47,932 nt of DNA from a virus: positions 1 to 47,932 of the IMG/VR virus record IMGVR_UViG_3300017991_000154, one strand, 5' to 3'. Positions 8,393 to 16,631 of this stretch are shown one piece after another. Position 1 is the stretch's first letter; the number at the start of each line of letters is the position of its first letter. The notes under the pieces are model-generated. The model saw nothing but the letters and a program-made list of their open reading frames with translations, had not been told where the DNA came from and did no database searches. Both the position numbers and the translations under genes were made by a program.

Positions 8393-8587
8393 ATGCCTAT
8401 TACACAACATAACGCAAAATTCAAACAGATTCAGGATTCTCAGGCAAATCTTGCAAAAGAAGTTGATGAGCTTGAGAAAGAAGTAAACTTACTTCGCAAG
8501 GATGTTAAAAAACTTTTAGAGGTTGCAAAGAAAATTCTTGCGGAAATGAACCAGAAACAAAGACCAATTGCAAAGAAAGGCAAATAA
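8393..8587 (+). CDS. Small coiled-coil protein
   Basis: A 64-residue, almost fully helical protein with heptad-like Leu/Val spacing (LAKEVDELEKEVNLLRKDVKKLL) and a basic C-terminus (RPIAKKGK). The ATG follows AGGAGG in the preceding gene end. No family recognised; it could be a small trimeric or dimeric virion part or chaperone. It is coupled to the next gene: its stop overlaps the next ATG by one base (TAATG). Confidence 0.7.
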   Translation: MPITQHNAKFKQIQDSQANLAKEVDELEKEVNLLRKDVKKLLEVAKKILAEMNQKQRPIAKKGK

Positions 8588-9072
8588 TGAAACGGTTTGT
8601 ATTTCTGTTCATGTTGCTTTTTTACAACACTCTTTTTGCTCAGGATTGGATCGGATATGTTGAAAGAAGTAAAAATGTTTATCTAAACCAGGAAATAATA
8701 AAGTATTTCCATGATAATATTGAAGATATTGAAAGTTGGCAAGGTAAGCATAAAGTAACATTGGCTTATAGTAAAATATTTCGTCCAGGTGATCCAATTA
8801 CTTTCATCGATGGCTATCCTTATCAATACTCAATTACAGAAGATTTCAAAACGGTTAACGTTAAATCATTGGAATGTTCGATAATTGAATTTGATTTTAA
8901 AAAAGAAGAATGGAAAATCACCAAAGAAAAAGATGATACCAAAGATGATAGAAAAGCAAAGAATGAAGAAAAACTCAAGAAAAAAATAAAGGAAAAACAT
9001 GAAAAGCTTAAAAAGTCTAAAAAGCCTACTGTTACTCCTGGCATTATTAAGTTTCTCAGAAAAATCTTTTAG
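8587..9072 (+). CDS. Exported small protein with Lys-rich tail
   Basis: A 161-residue protein with a signal peptide ending LFAQ (residues 1-19), then a beta-like domain (ESWQGKHKVTLAYSKIF, DPITFIDGYPYQYS) and a strongly charged Lys/Glu tail from ~110 to 148. I do not recognise the family. The protein at 38352 has a similar layout (signal peptide, then YFHDN/YKLLNDN-like helix and 'YYLYGNY'), so they may be distant relatives. The last 74 bases also encode, in another frame, the start of the following gene. Confidence 0.65.
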   Translation: MKRFVFLFMLLFYNTLFAQDWIGYVERSKNVYLNQEIIKYFHDNIEDIESWQGKHKVTLAYSKIFRPGDPITFIDGYPYQYSITEDFKTVNVKSLECSIIEFDFKKEEWKITKEKDDTKDDRKAKNEEKLKKKIKEKHEKLKKSKKPTVTPGIIKFLRKIF

Positions 9073-9604
9073 TCAGTATTCCAACATTATTGACTATGGT
9101 CCCATCCATGCAAAACAGTTGACAAAAACTGTTTTGGTTACATCGGGTGTACAATCGGCTATTGATAAAGATTCGATATTTGTTCAATTTATTGACAGGT
9201 TTAACTTCAATAAAACATGGGTAATAGATACACTGGCAGCGGGTGAGACACTCGTAGCTGCTGGATTCGATACGATTCGCAGTGGCATGTGGTCTGGTTA
9301 TGGTGAAATTGATATTAAATTCACTAACGTAGATTTGGCAGCGGATAGTCTACAAATTATATGCTATTCAGTAAACAATCACGGTGAAATCAATACGAAT
9401 GACTATGTGTATCTTGATTTTACGACACCACCGAGTTACACGACCAGTGCGAATAATCTTGACTGGACAGATGCAACTACTTATCGAGCATCAATTACAG
9501 GAGCTTTTGGGTATGGCACGGCTGGATTATTATTTATTGTGAATGGATGGGACGCGACATCTTCACATGAAGGATTACTACGTTTTGACATTTATCTGAA
9601 ATAG
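8999..9604 (+). CDS. Exported beta-rich protein; signal peptide encoded inside the previous gene
   Basis: A 201-residue protein. Residues 1-26 (KSLKSLKSLLLLLALLS, then SFS before Gln) form a good Sec signal peptide that is read from the +1 frame of the preceding gene's Lys-rich tail. The mature part is beta-rich and Thr/Asp-rich (GMWSGYGEIDIKFTNVDL, SLQIICYSVNNHGEIN), resembling a small jelly-roll or fibre-tip domain. No family recognised. It is followed by a GGAG before the next gene. Starting downstream of the overlap would lose the signal peptide, so the upstream ATG is chosen. Confidence 0.65.
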   Translation: MKSLKSLKSLLLLLALLSFSEKSFSQYSNIIDYGPIHAKQLTKTVLVTSGVQSAIDKDSIFVQFIDRFNFNKTWVIDTLAAGETLVAAGFDTIRSGMWSGYGEIDIKFTNVDLAADSLQIICYSVNNHGEINTNDYVYLDFTTPPSYTTSANNLDWTDATTYRASITGAFGYGTAGLLFIVNGWDATSSHEGLLRFDIYLK

Positions 9605-9613
9605 GAGATCATC

Positions 9614-9964
9614 ATGGCAACTTTAGCATCGCAGTTTGCAGATGGTCAGACAGCACAGACATTCCGGGAAAATCTTATAGATAGATTGACTGAATTATAT
9701 ACCGTCGGTTTTATTGCTGAAAAGCAATCATTTTCTGATGGTAGTCCCGGTACTGGTGATCCTGCTGCGCTTGATACAAATACACATACTTTAACAGGCT
9801 CTTATACAAATACACCGCATGTTATCTTAATTCCGAAATCTGATTGGCATTGTTATATAAGTTCAGTCAATACAACCACTGTTGTGGTCGGAATAGGAGC
9901 TTATGGCTCAGGGACAACGGTAGACTATGATATTCTTGTTATCAGTACGGATATTCCATCGTGA
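9614..9964 (+). CDS. Small virion-associated beta protein
   Basis: A 116-residue protein starting MATLASQFADGQTAQTFREN. The second half, 'HTLTGSYTNTPHVILIPKSD' followed by 'TTTVVVGIGAYGSGTTVDYDILVIS', resembles the short H-type or fibre-associated beta domains at the ends of phage tail proteins (pattern: expected value, comparison, 'VD'). The exact role is unknown. The next gene's GTG start overlaps the stop codon (GTGA), suggesting coupling to the large tail protein. Confidence 0.65.
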   Translation: MATLASQFADGQTAQTFRENLIDRLTELYTVGFIAEKQSFSDGSPGTGDPAALDTNTHTLTGSYTNTPHVILIPKSDWHCYISSVNTTTVVVGIGAYGSGTTVDYDILVISTDIPS

Positions 9965-12552
9965 AAGAAATAAAACAAATAAAAGGTTTATTTACAAATG
10001 CCGATCAGTCTGATATAGCAGATGAATTTGTAACGGAACTTGAAAATTTCAAACCACTTCATGGAAAAATCACCAAGACATTCGGAGTTGGTGATTTTTT
10101 TGGTTTAGATGTACTGGATATTATCTCAACTGGTAATTGGGTAGATACTGGTAATGTATGGGATGATGGACAATATTGGTTAGATGCTGGTGGAGCTACA
10201 CTCGATAAGGCACTGGATGAATCTATTATTAACCTGGTGACGTTCTTTAATCCAAATGCAGAAGCAGGTTCAGGCTATGGCTCAGGTGATGGTTACGTAC
10301 TTATCGCATTGGCTATCTCAAGTACCACAGGTGTAGTTACGTTTTATTACTGGAATGGTATTGATTGGGAGAATGTTACGGGTCTCATAAAAAACACAAG
10401 TTCAGTTGAGACGTTTTACCATATTTACGGCAAAAACCCAGTAATTCAGGAAAATGGCATTATTCGATTTTTGCCAGGCGGCGAGAAATATGCTGGAAGC
10501 GGAAGTGCTATACACCAGCCAAACGCTGCATGGTTAGGTTGGATTGAAAGAGAGTTCTTTGACGGATTGTATTCTGCTGATGATAGTGATTATGTTCCTG
10601 GATTATATATGTATGAAGCGCATCCAGAGAGACCAGATATTTCAAGCAGTGGATTGAATGCGACAGTGACAGTTGAGGCAGGCGGAACATGGCAGGCTAC
10701 CGATGCAAGTAGATTCTATAAAATTGCTTACAAGTATGATGGAATCAATTTAAGTCTATTATCAGAAGAAATTAAGGTCACATTTACAAATGATACATAT
10801 CTTAAAATTGTAATGACTATTGATACTTTAACTTTCATAAAAAGAATCACAAGTATTGAAGTTTATAGAAGTGAGACAGGAAATATTGAGGATGTGATCG
10901 ATGAAATAGACGGCTCTTATGAATTAATTCATTCGATAGATTTGATTCGTGATTTAGATAATATCGATGTAATAAGTGGTGAATCGGGGCTCTGTGGGAT
11001 AAGAAAAATTTATATACCAGACATTGCCAGCGCAACAGAACATGGTTATCCTACACCAAATTTTAATGATTGGCAAATTATCATTGATGGAGATACGTAT
11101 GGAATAAATGCACCTACTGATCCATACAGTTTAACCCAGACTATCTATACCGCTTTATCTGATATGTCAGATGATTATTGGGGTGTTAGTTGGGAAATTT
11201 ACGTTAGAACTGGCGGCGGTTATCAGAAAGTATGGAGCGGAACTGCTGCTTATGCTGGCGAACAATTAATGATAATGGATGAAGAAAATAGCTATGCAAC
11301 AGGGGTATTAGCTGGATCGTTATTAATTGTAAAAGATACCACTTATATTACAAAAGTTGTCGATACGAATCATTTAAGAGCTATTAAGGTTGCTACTGCA
11401 TTTTCTTCTAACTTTGGAACAGAGGACTGGCAATTACTCACAATGGCTAACGGTCTTTATTATTTTGAGGAAGATGGAACAGATATAAATATTTACTTCT
11501 TTGATACAAAGATCACGGAAGGTACAGCATATCCATTATTAAATTCACCATCAATAAAAGTTAATGCGGAACAAGCACTTTATCATTTGAATAGACTCTG
11601 GCAATTTGGAAGGTTGGTTCTTGATCCAGGTGGAGAAAATAAGGAACATGATGATTGGTTAACTTATTCAGAAATTAATCAACCAGATGTCAATCCAGTT
11701 TCAAACGTAAAAAGAATAGCAGACTTAACAGGTGGAGAGGGAACTGGTATAGCAACAACATTCGGATCGGTATTATTATTAAAGCAAAATTCAATTCACA
11801 AAATGCTGATCGATGATATAACCGATCCCACAACGTGGAAATTGCTGGATAGCACTTTTAAAAGAGGATGCATAGCAAAGAAAGGATACATTCAGATAGG
11901 TCACGTTGTTTACTTTTGTGCATCAGACGGTATTTATAAGCTTGACGTTAATTTTCAAGCTGCTGTTGATGAGACTCCACTTATTCACAACAGGATAAGT
12001 GAACCAATTAATAACATTTATTTGGCATTAAATAATATTAGCCAAAAACCATATATTACATGCGGTTACGACAAGATTGAGACTGAAATAATATTCAGGC
12101 TTACATCTTCACAGATTTATGCTTATAATATCACAACTGATACATGGAGAACAATTGATTCGACAAAGACATTTGATATATTTGCAGAAGATCAGAATGG
12201 TAACCTTATTATTTTTAATGAATCAGATGACAAACTTTATTCAATCGCAGAATCAGAAGCGGTTGGGTGCAAGATAGTTACAAAAGTGTGGGACATAGCA
12301 AAGGACAATGGAAACAGAAAAGCAATTGTTCGGCACGTGGTTATTAAATATAAATCAGCAACACAATTGACAGTAAAACTTTATTGTGACGATGATTCAA
12401 CCGCTAAAGTAACCAAAACTTTAGCGGTATCATCGGTCATTATTGAAAAGCGATTAACAGTAAGATATTATTGTAAAACATTTAAAGTAGAAATTTCAGA
12501 TTCAGCAACATCCACAACTGATACTGAAATTTATAATATTCAAATTGATTAG
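9961..12552 (+). CDS. Large tail nozzle / stabilisation-type protein
   Basis: An 863-residue protein with GTG start overlapping the previous stop. The N-terminus 'KEIKQIKGLFTNADQSDIADEFVTEL' and repeated blocks such as 'WLGWIEREFFDG', 'FKIAYKYDG-like' and 'GSVLLLKQNSIHKMLI' with 'CIAKKGYIQIGHVVYFCASDGIYKL' match the propeller-like build of podovirus tail nozzle proteins (T7 gp12 and P22 gp10 type). Those form a hexameric tube plugging the adaptor ring. The C-terminal part (AKVTKTLAVSSVIIEKRL) is a beta-sandwich. The assignment combines position between adaptors and ejection proteins with these motifs. Confidence 0.65.
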   Translation: MKEIKQIKGLFTNADQSDIADEFVTELENFKPLHGKITKTFGVGDFFGLDVLDIISTGNWVDTGNVWDDGQYWLDAGGATLDKALDESIINLVTFFNPNAEAGSGYGSGDGYVLIALAISSTTGVVTFYYWNGIDWENVTGLIKNTSSVETFYHIYGKNPVIQENGIIRFLPGGEKYAGSGSAIHQPNAAWLGWIEREFFDGLYSADDSDYVPGLYMYEAHPERPDISSSGLNATVTVEAGGTWQATDASRFYKIAYKYDGINLSLLSEEIKVTFTNDTYLKIVMTIDTLTFIKRITSIEVYRSETGNIEDVIDEIDGSYELIHSIDLIRDLDNIDVISGESGLCGIRKIYIPDIASATEHGYPTPNFNDWQIIIDGDTYGINAPTDPYSLTQTIYTALSDMSDDYWGVSWEIYVRTGGGYQKVWSGTAAYAGEQLMIMDEENSYATGVLAGSLLIVKDTTYITKVVDTNHLRAIKVATAFSSNFGTEDWQLLTMANGLYYFEEDGTDINIYFFDTKITEGTAYPLLNSPSIKVNAEQALYHLNRLWQFGRLVLDPGGENKEHDDWLTYSEINQPDVNPVSNVKRIADLTGGEGTGIATTFGSVLLLKQNSIHKMLIDDITDPTTWKLLDSTFKRGCIAKKGYIQIGHVVYFCASDGIYKLDVNFQAAVDETPLIHNRISEPINNIYLALNNISQKPYITCGYDKIETEIIFRLTSSQIYAYNITTDTWRTIDSTKTFDIFAEDQNGNLIIFNESDDKLYSIAESEAVGCKIVTKVWDIAKDNGNRKAIVRHVVIKYKSATQLTVKLYCDDDSTAKVTKTLAVSSVIIEKRLTVRYYCKTFKVEISDSATSTTDTEIYNIQID

Positions 12553-12563
12553 GGAGATATATT

Positions 12564-13244
12564 ATGGCGGCAGGAGATATAACCGATGCTCTGGTCGATG
12601 AACTTGGTATTCGGTTAGAAGATGCAAGTGAATCCAACTTCACGGAAACTACAAAACTATTAGCGTTAAATCGAGGACAAATTCAATGTTGTCACTTTTT
12701 GCATAGTGCTTATTTAACTGAATTGGAAGCAGTTGAAACTGATCTGGATATTTCTGGTGGAAGCTATTCAATAAGTTCTCTTGATTCGAGCAATGGTGCA
12801 TTAAAAGGCGGTGAAGGAATAATTGCGGTTGCTTTTGACCTTGATGATGCAGGTTCTTATACTTTTGCAACGCAGGTTGATCTGAAAAATATAAAAAGAA
12901 CTGAAAATACTTATTTAGCAGACAGTCTCACCAACTTTTTGTATTACATACATGGCAATACGATTTATTGTTTGTGGGGTGGCGATACTAAAGCATCGGC
13001 TGATGGTCAGATATTCTATCTATCAATACCAGCAACTATGACAACAGATGTCGATCCTGAAATAAATTCTGGATTACACGAGATAATGCTTCTTTTTGCA
13101 GAGGCTATTTGTTGGGCGATGGATGGACAAATAGATCGCAGGACTAAGGCTATGGAATCTGCTCTTGCTCAGGTCGAAGTACTGAACAAGAAGTACACCC
13201 CAGCCGACAACATAGGAACAAAGGGACGAATTAGAGTTGAATAA
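12564..13244 (+). CDS. Adaptor-like tail protein (paralogue of the C-terminus of the next gene)
   Basis: A 226-residue protein: N-terminal helix-rich part (ITDALVDELGIRLEDASES, KLLALNRGQIQCCHFLH), a beta insert (DLDISGGSYSISSL) and a helical C-terminus (LHEIMLLFAEAICWAMDGQ, ALAQVEVLNKKY). The same order of motifs is repeated in residues ~406-620 of the following protein. The build resembles tail-adaptor proteins that insert between portal and nozzle. Because another adaptor-type gene exists at 7471, this pair may have a different ring-forming role. ATG follows GGGAG. Confidence 0.65.
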   Translation: MAAGDITDALVDELGIRLEDASESNFTETTKLLALNRGQIQCCHFLHSAYLTELEAVETDLDISGGSYSISSLDSSNGALKGGEGIIAVAFDLDDAGSYTFATQVDLKNIKRTENTYLADSLTNFLYYIHGNTIYCLWGGDTKASADGQIFYLSIPATMTTDVDPEINSGLHEIMLLFAEAICWAMDGQIDRRTKAMESALAQVEVLNKKYTPADNIGTKGRIRVE

Positions 13245-15121
13245 TGGCTGATTTTGTACTATTCTATTGTACTAAACTTTCTGGTGTACCTATATATGGA
13301 TGTTATTTAAATGATGATTTAACATTCACAGAAATAGGTGTTGGTCAAACATACGAATATTATACCGCATACGATACGACCACAGGGATAGTTTATGTAT
13401 GTAGAACAGATACGAATCAATTACTAGGAATCACAGCCAGTACAAGAAATGTTGCTTATACATACAATATTCCATCTGGCAATTATAAACCGATGTTTTG
13501 TGATGCTGATGGAAAAGTATGGTGTATTGCGAGCACGGCAAGTAACAAGGTTTATATTTTTGACGCGGATTTGGGAAGTGTAAATACCTATACTTTAAAA
13601 ACAGGTAATCCGCTTGGTGGAAAGATAGATTATATTACTGCCACGTTTGATAGTAATTATGTTTACATGATGTATGATCATGCAAGTGGAAAATTGGCAA
13701 AATATGATGTAAACAATATCGATGGAGGTGAAGCGGAATGGTCAATTGATGTGATTAGTCCTAAGTGCATATTCTGTGATAGTGACAATCATGTATATGT
13801 ATTAACACTTAATTCACTGACTAAATATGACGAATCAGACGGATCACAACTTTGGACAACAGCTAATGCTGGTGGTTATTTCGGTTTTTACAGTGTAGAT
13901 ACAAATAGAATTTATGTTCCTGACATAACGGACACTATGTTTAGAGAATATACAGAAGGAGGTAATGCGGATGGATATGCTGATAATGATTACATATTCA
14001 GTACAGCACCACCACATTGTATAGGCGGAAATACGACTTTTATCTATGCGATATTGGGAATGAACGGAGCAGGATCAAACTATCAAATTTGGAAATACAA
14101 TCACGAAGACTGGGATTCACCTGAAACAGAGCAAGCTAATAAATATTGGTTTCTGTATAATTATCGCTTTTCAGGTGATCCTTTAGGTTATTTGAATTGG
14201 ATATTACGTTCATATCCAGAAGCAGAATTTTCGGGTACTCCACGTTCAGGATATTCACCATTAACGGTACAATTCACAGATTCATCCAATGGGAATATAG
14301 CTACATGGTTATGGGACTTCGGAGATGGAGAAACGTCAAACGAACAAAATCCAGAACATATCTATTCTTCGCCAGGTGTTTACGATGTTTCATTAACAGT
14401 CACCACAGATGAAGAATGGGAGGACACAGAAACAAAAACCGAATATATCAGGGTAACTCTTGAAGATGTTGCAACTAGATTAGATGAATTGGCAGTTAGA
14501 TTAGAAGACCCACAGAATGAACATTTTACAGAGGAAATGAAACTTGAAGCATATAATAAAGCTCAAGTAAGAATAGTTAATCATTTAAAACCAGAATATT
14601 TACCAAATTTACAATTAATAGAAAATGACATTGATATATCAAGCGAGGAATACAGTTTAAGTTCTTTTTCAGAAAGCGTCATTAATGGTAGAGAGGGAAT
14701 ATTTAGTGTAAAAGTTACTATCAGCAGTACAGATTATTGGGCTTATGAAATAGATATTGATAATTTAAAAAGACTCGATAATCCGTATTTTCTTCCAGAT
14801 GGAACTATTTTCTTTTATGTTGACGCTGGAAAACTATATTTTAGAACGAGCACTGATTTGTCATTAACAGGAGCAACGGCAGATGTTTACATGATGAAAG
14901 TTCCAGATGATATGACAGATTATGTTACAACGGAACTGACAGATGATTTGAGAGAAGTATTGGTTTGTTGCGCTGAATTTTATTGCTGGCAAATGGACAA
15001 TAAACTTGACAGGATGCAAACAATAAAGAACTTAGCTATGTTACAACTTGATTTATTAAATTATAAATTTACAGAATCACCAGAAGTTATCATAACAGGA
15101 GATCAAGACAATGCCAATTGA
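13244..15121 (+). CDS. Propeller + PKD + adaptor-like fusion protein
   Basis: A 625-residue protein with three parts. Residues ~1-310 contain regular blade-like repeats (GIVYVCRTDTNQLLGIT, KVWCIASTASNKVYIFD, NYVYMMYDHASGKLAKYD, NHVYVLTLNSLTKYDE), as in a beta-propeller. Residues ~327-403 are a PKD domain (SPLTVQFTDSS, WLWDFGDGETS, HIYSSPGVYDVSLTV). Residues ~406-620 repeat the domain of the upstream gene (RLDELAVRLEDPQNE, DIDISSEEYSLSSF, LREVLVCCAEFYCWQMDN). PKD domains often bind surface polysaccharide or protein. The protein could form a tail ring carrying host-binding domains. Its start overlaps the upstream stop (TAATG). Confidence 0.7.
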   Translation: MADFVLFYCTKLSGVPIYGCYLNDDLTFTEIGVGQTYEYYTAYDTTTGIVYVCRTDTNQLLGITASTRNVAYTYNIPSGNYKPMFCDADGKVWCIASTASNKVYIFDADLGSVNTYTLKTGNPLGGKIDYITATFDSNYVYMMYDHASGKLAKYDVNNIDGGEAEWSIDVISPKCIFCDSDNHVYVLTLNSLTKYDESDGSQLWTTANAGGYFGFYSVDTNRIYVPDITDTMFREYTEGGNADGYADNDYIFSTAPPHCIGGNTTFIYAILGMNGAGSNYQIWKYNHEDWDSPETEQANKYWFLYNYRFSGDPLGYLNWILRSYPEAEFSGTPRSGYSPLTVQFTDSSNGNIATWLWDFGDGETSNEQNPEHIYSSPGVYDVSLTVTTDEEWEDTETKTEYIRVTLEDVATRLDELAVRLEDPQNEHFTEEMKLEAYNKAQVRIVNHLKPEYLPNLQLIENDIDISSEEYSLSSFSESVINGREGIFSVKVTISSTDYWAYEIDIDNLKRLDNPYFLPDGTIFFYVDAGKLYFRTSTDLSLTGATADVYMMKVPDDMTDYVTTELTDDLREVLVCCAEFYCWQMDNKLDRMQTIKNLAMLQLDLLNYKFTESPEVIITGDQDNAN

Positions 15122-15881
15122 TCCATTTACAGGAACGGCTATTGCCCAGGGAGTGGGAACTGGAATAAATACTCTTTATCGAATTTTCAATAGACCAAAG
15201 TCATTTGAAGATACAGCTTACGGTAGACGTTTGAAACGTTTGTCGGAAGTTGGTATGTATTCTCCTTCTGTTACAAGCAGTATATTAGGCAGGGTTGGTA
15301 AAGAAACTGCTACGGCAGGGCAGCAAGCTAAAACAGCATATAAAGGACGATTAATCAGTTCGGGCTTTGAGGGTTCGATTGCAGGTGAGAGAGGACTTGC
15401 AGAAATAGACACGTCCAGGATGAGGACTATCGGAGAAAAGGCATCAGAAATAGAAGAAGCAAATGCACTCTCTAAAGAAAAGTATAAAACTGAATACGCT
15501 CAGGCAAAGGATAGATATAGAGAGGGACTAAGAGGTTACGACCAGGGAACGGTAACAGGATTTATCGAAGGCGCTGGAAATGTTGCAGGGACACTATTAA
15601 AAGGTCAGCAATATAAAGAGGAAATGGGATTAAAAGATCGTCAACTCGGTATCAGAGAAGGAGAGGTCGATAATCGTGGTAAATACTATGATTATCTAAA
15701 CAGAAAGCTTGATGAAGGTGGAATGCCAGATGTTACTAAAACAAATGCGGGTGATATTAATCAATGGATATTCAATGCTAAAACAGAGGAAGAAATAGCT
15801 ACAAGAAAAGAACTGATTAAAAATGCATTGAAAAAGGCTGGTATATACGAACAATATCTTGAAGCTATGGGGCTATTATAA
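15111..15881 (+). CDS. Ejection / internal virion-type protein
   Basis: A 256-residue Gly/Ala-rich, helical protein. The start 'PIDPFTGTAIAQGVGTGINTLYRIF' and 'AGQQAKTAYKGRLISSGFEGS' followed by a long coiled-coil-like stretch (EIEEANALSKEKYKTEYAQAKDRY) fit small internal virion proteins (T7 gp14-like) that enter the cell with DNA. The Gly-rich segment 'TGFIEGAGNVAGTLLKG' (~residues 145-163) could insert into a membrane. It overlaps the previous gene by 11 bases and the next by 1. Confidence 0.6.
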   Translation: MPIDPFTGTAIAQGVGTGINTLYRIFNRPKSFEDTAYGRRLKRLSEVGMYSPSVTSSILGRVGKETATAGQQAKTAYKGRLISSGFEGSIAGERGLAEIDTSRMRTIGEKASEIEEANALSKEKYKTEYAQAKDRYREGLRGYDQGTVTGFIEGAGNVAGTLLKGQQYKEEMGLKDRQLGIREGEVDNRGKYYDYLNRKLDEGGMPDVTKTNAGDINQWIFNAKTEEEIATRKELIKNALKKAGIYEQYLEAMGLL

Positions 15882-16630
15882 TGAATGAGCCAAAAAAGAA
15901 AAAACGAACAGAACAGGAATTAGATGCTCTATTTGACAAAGCGATTCAAGTACCGAGTTTCACAAAACCAGCAAATCTATCCGATTGGGAAACTGCTTAC
16001 CAGAATGTATATGGTGGTAAAGGCACGGCAGCCGATTCGATAAAACTTGGTTTAAAAATGTCTCCATATCAACAGGCTCAAGATGCAAGAAGCAAGGCAA
16101 AGTTTAATATTGACTACCAAACAAAATTACTAAACTTACGAGAGAAACAAAAAGAAGCTGGTGTTGGATTAGAAGATATATCAAAGAAACGGAGTGAGTT
16201 TTTTAAGAAAATAGGAGAAAGTCAAAATATTTTAAATAAAACAGTTAAATCCACCAAAATAGACGAAGAAGGCGTTGAGTACGATACCGAAAAACCAGCA
16301 TATCCATACCAAGCGAGACAGCAGGCTAAAAAAACTGTATCAGCTTATAGTGATTCGCTTAGAACTCTTAATTTGGTAGAGAAGCTAAGAGGACAAGGCA
16401 TTCAAGCTAATATGTCAGATGTCGTATCGTTTTTCAAAAAAGCAGAGAAACCAATTGATGCGATGACACAGGAAATGATTAAAAGGGGATTCACAAAAGA
16501 ACAAGCTCTTGTTTTTAAAAATACCGCTATGGAGATAGTAAAAGAAGGTAATTCACCAGAAACAGCCATGAAACGTGCAGCCGAACATATCAATATCATG
16601 TTTGGTGGAGATATTTTCAACAGGGAATAA
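15881..16630 (+). CDS. Ejection / internal virion-type helical protein
   Basis: A 249-residue basic, helical protein, starting with a Lys/Arg-rich N-terminus (EPKKKKRTEQELDALFD). It holds 'LSDWETAYQNVYGGKGTAADSI' and long helices (KFNIDYQTKLLNLREKQKEAG). The C-terminus repeats a 'FTKEQALVFKNTAMEIVKEG' type helix pair also seen in injected proteins. It is coupled to both neighbours, so it probably belongs to the ejection set with 15111 and 16632. No family recognised. Confidence 0.6.
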   Translation: MNEPKKKKRTEQELDALFDKAIQVPSFTKPANLSDWETAYQNVYGGKGTAADSIKLGLKMSPYQQAQDARSKAKFNIDYQTKLLNLREKQKEAGVGLEDISKKRSEFFKKIGESQNILNKTVKSTKIDEEGVEYDTEKPAYPYQARQQAKKTVSAYSDSLRTLNLVEKLRGQGIQANMSDVVSFFKKAEKPIDAMTQEMIKRGFTKEQALVFKNTAMEIVKEGNSPETAMKRAAEHINIMFGGDIFNRE

Positions 16631-16631
16631 T

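Noticed and set aside
14197-14412. 71-codon ORF over the PKD region
   Set aside because: No ribosome site, irregular composition, and the outer frame is a well-formed PKD domain; unlike the nested genes at 18295 and 24216.
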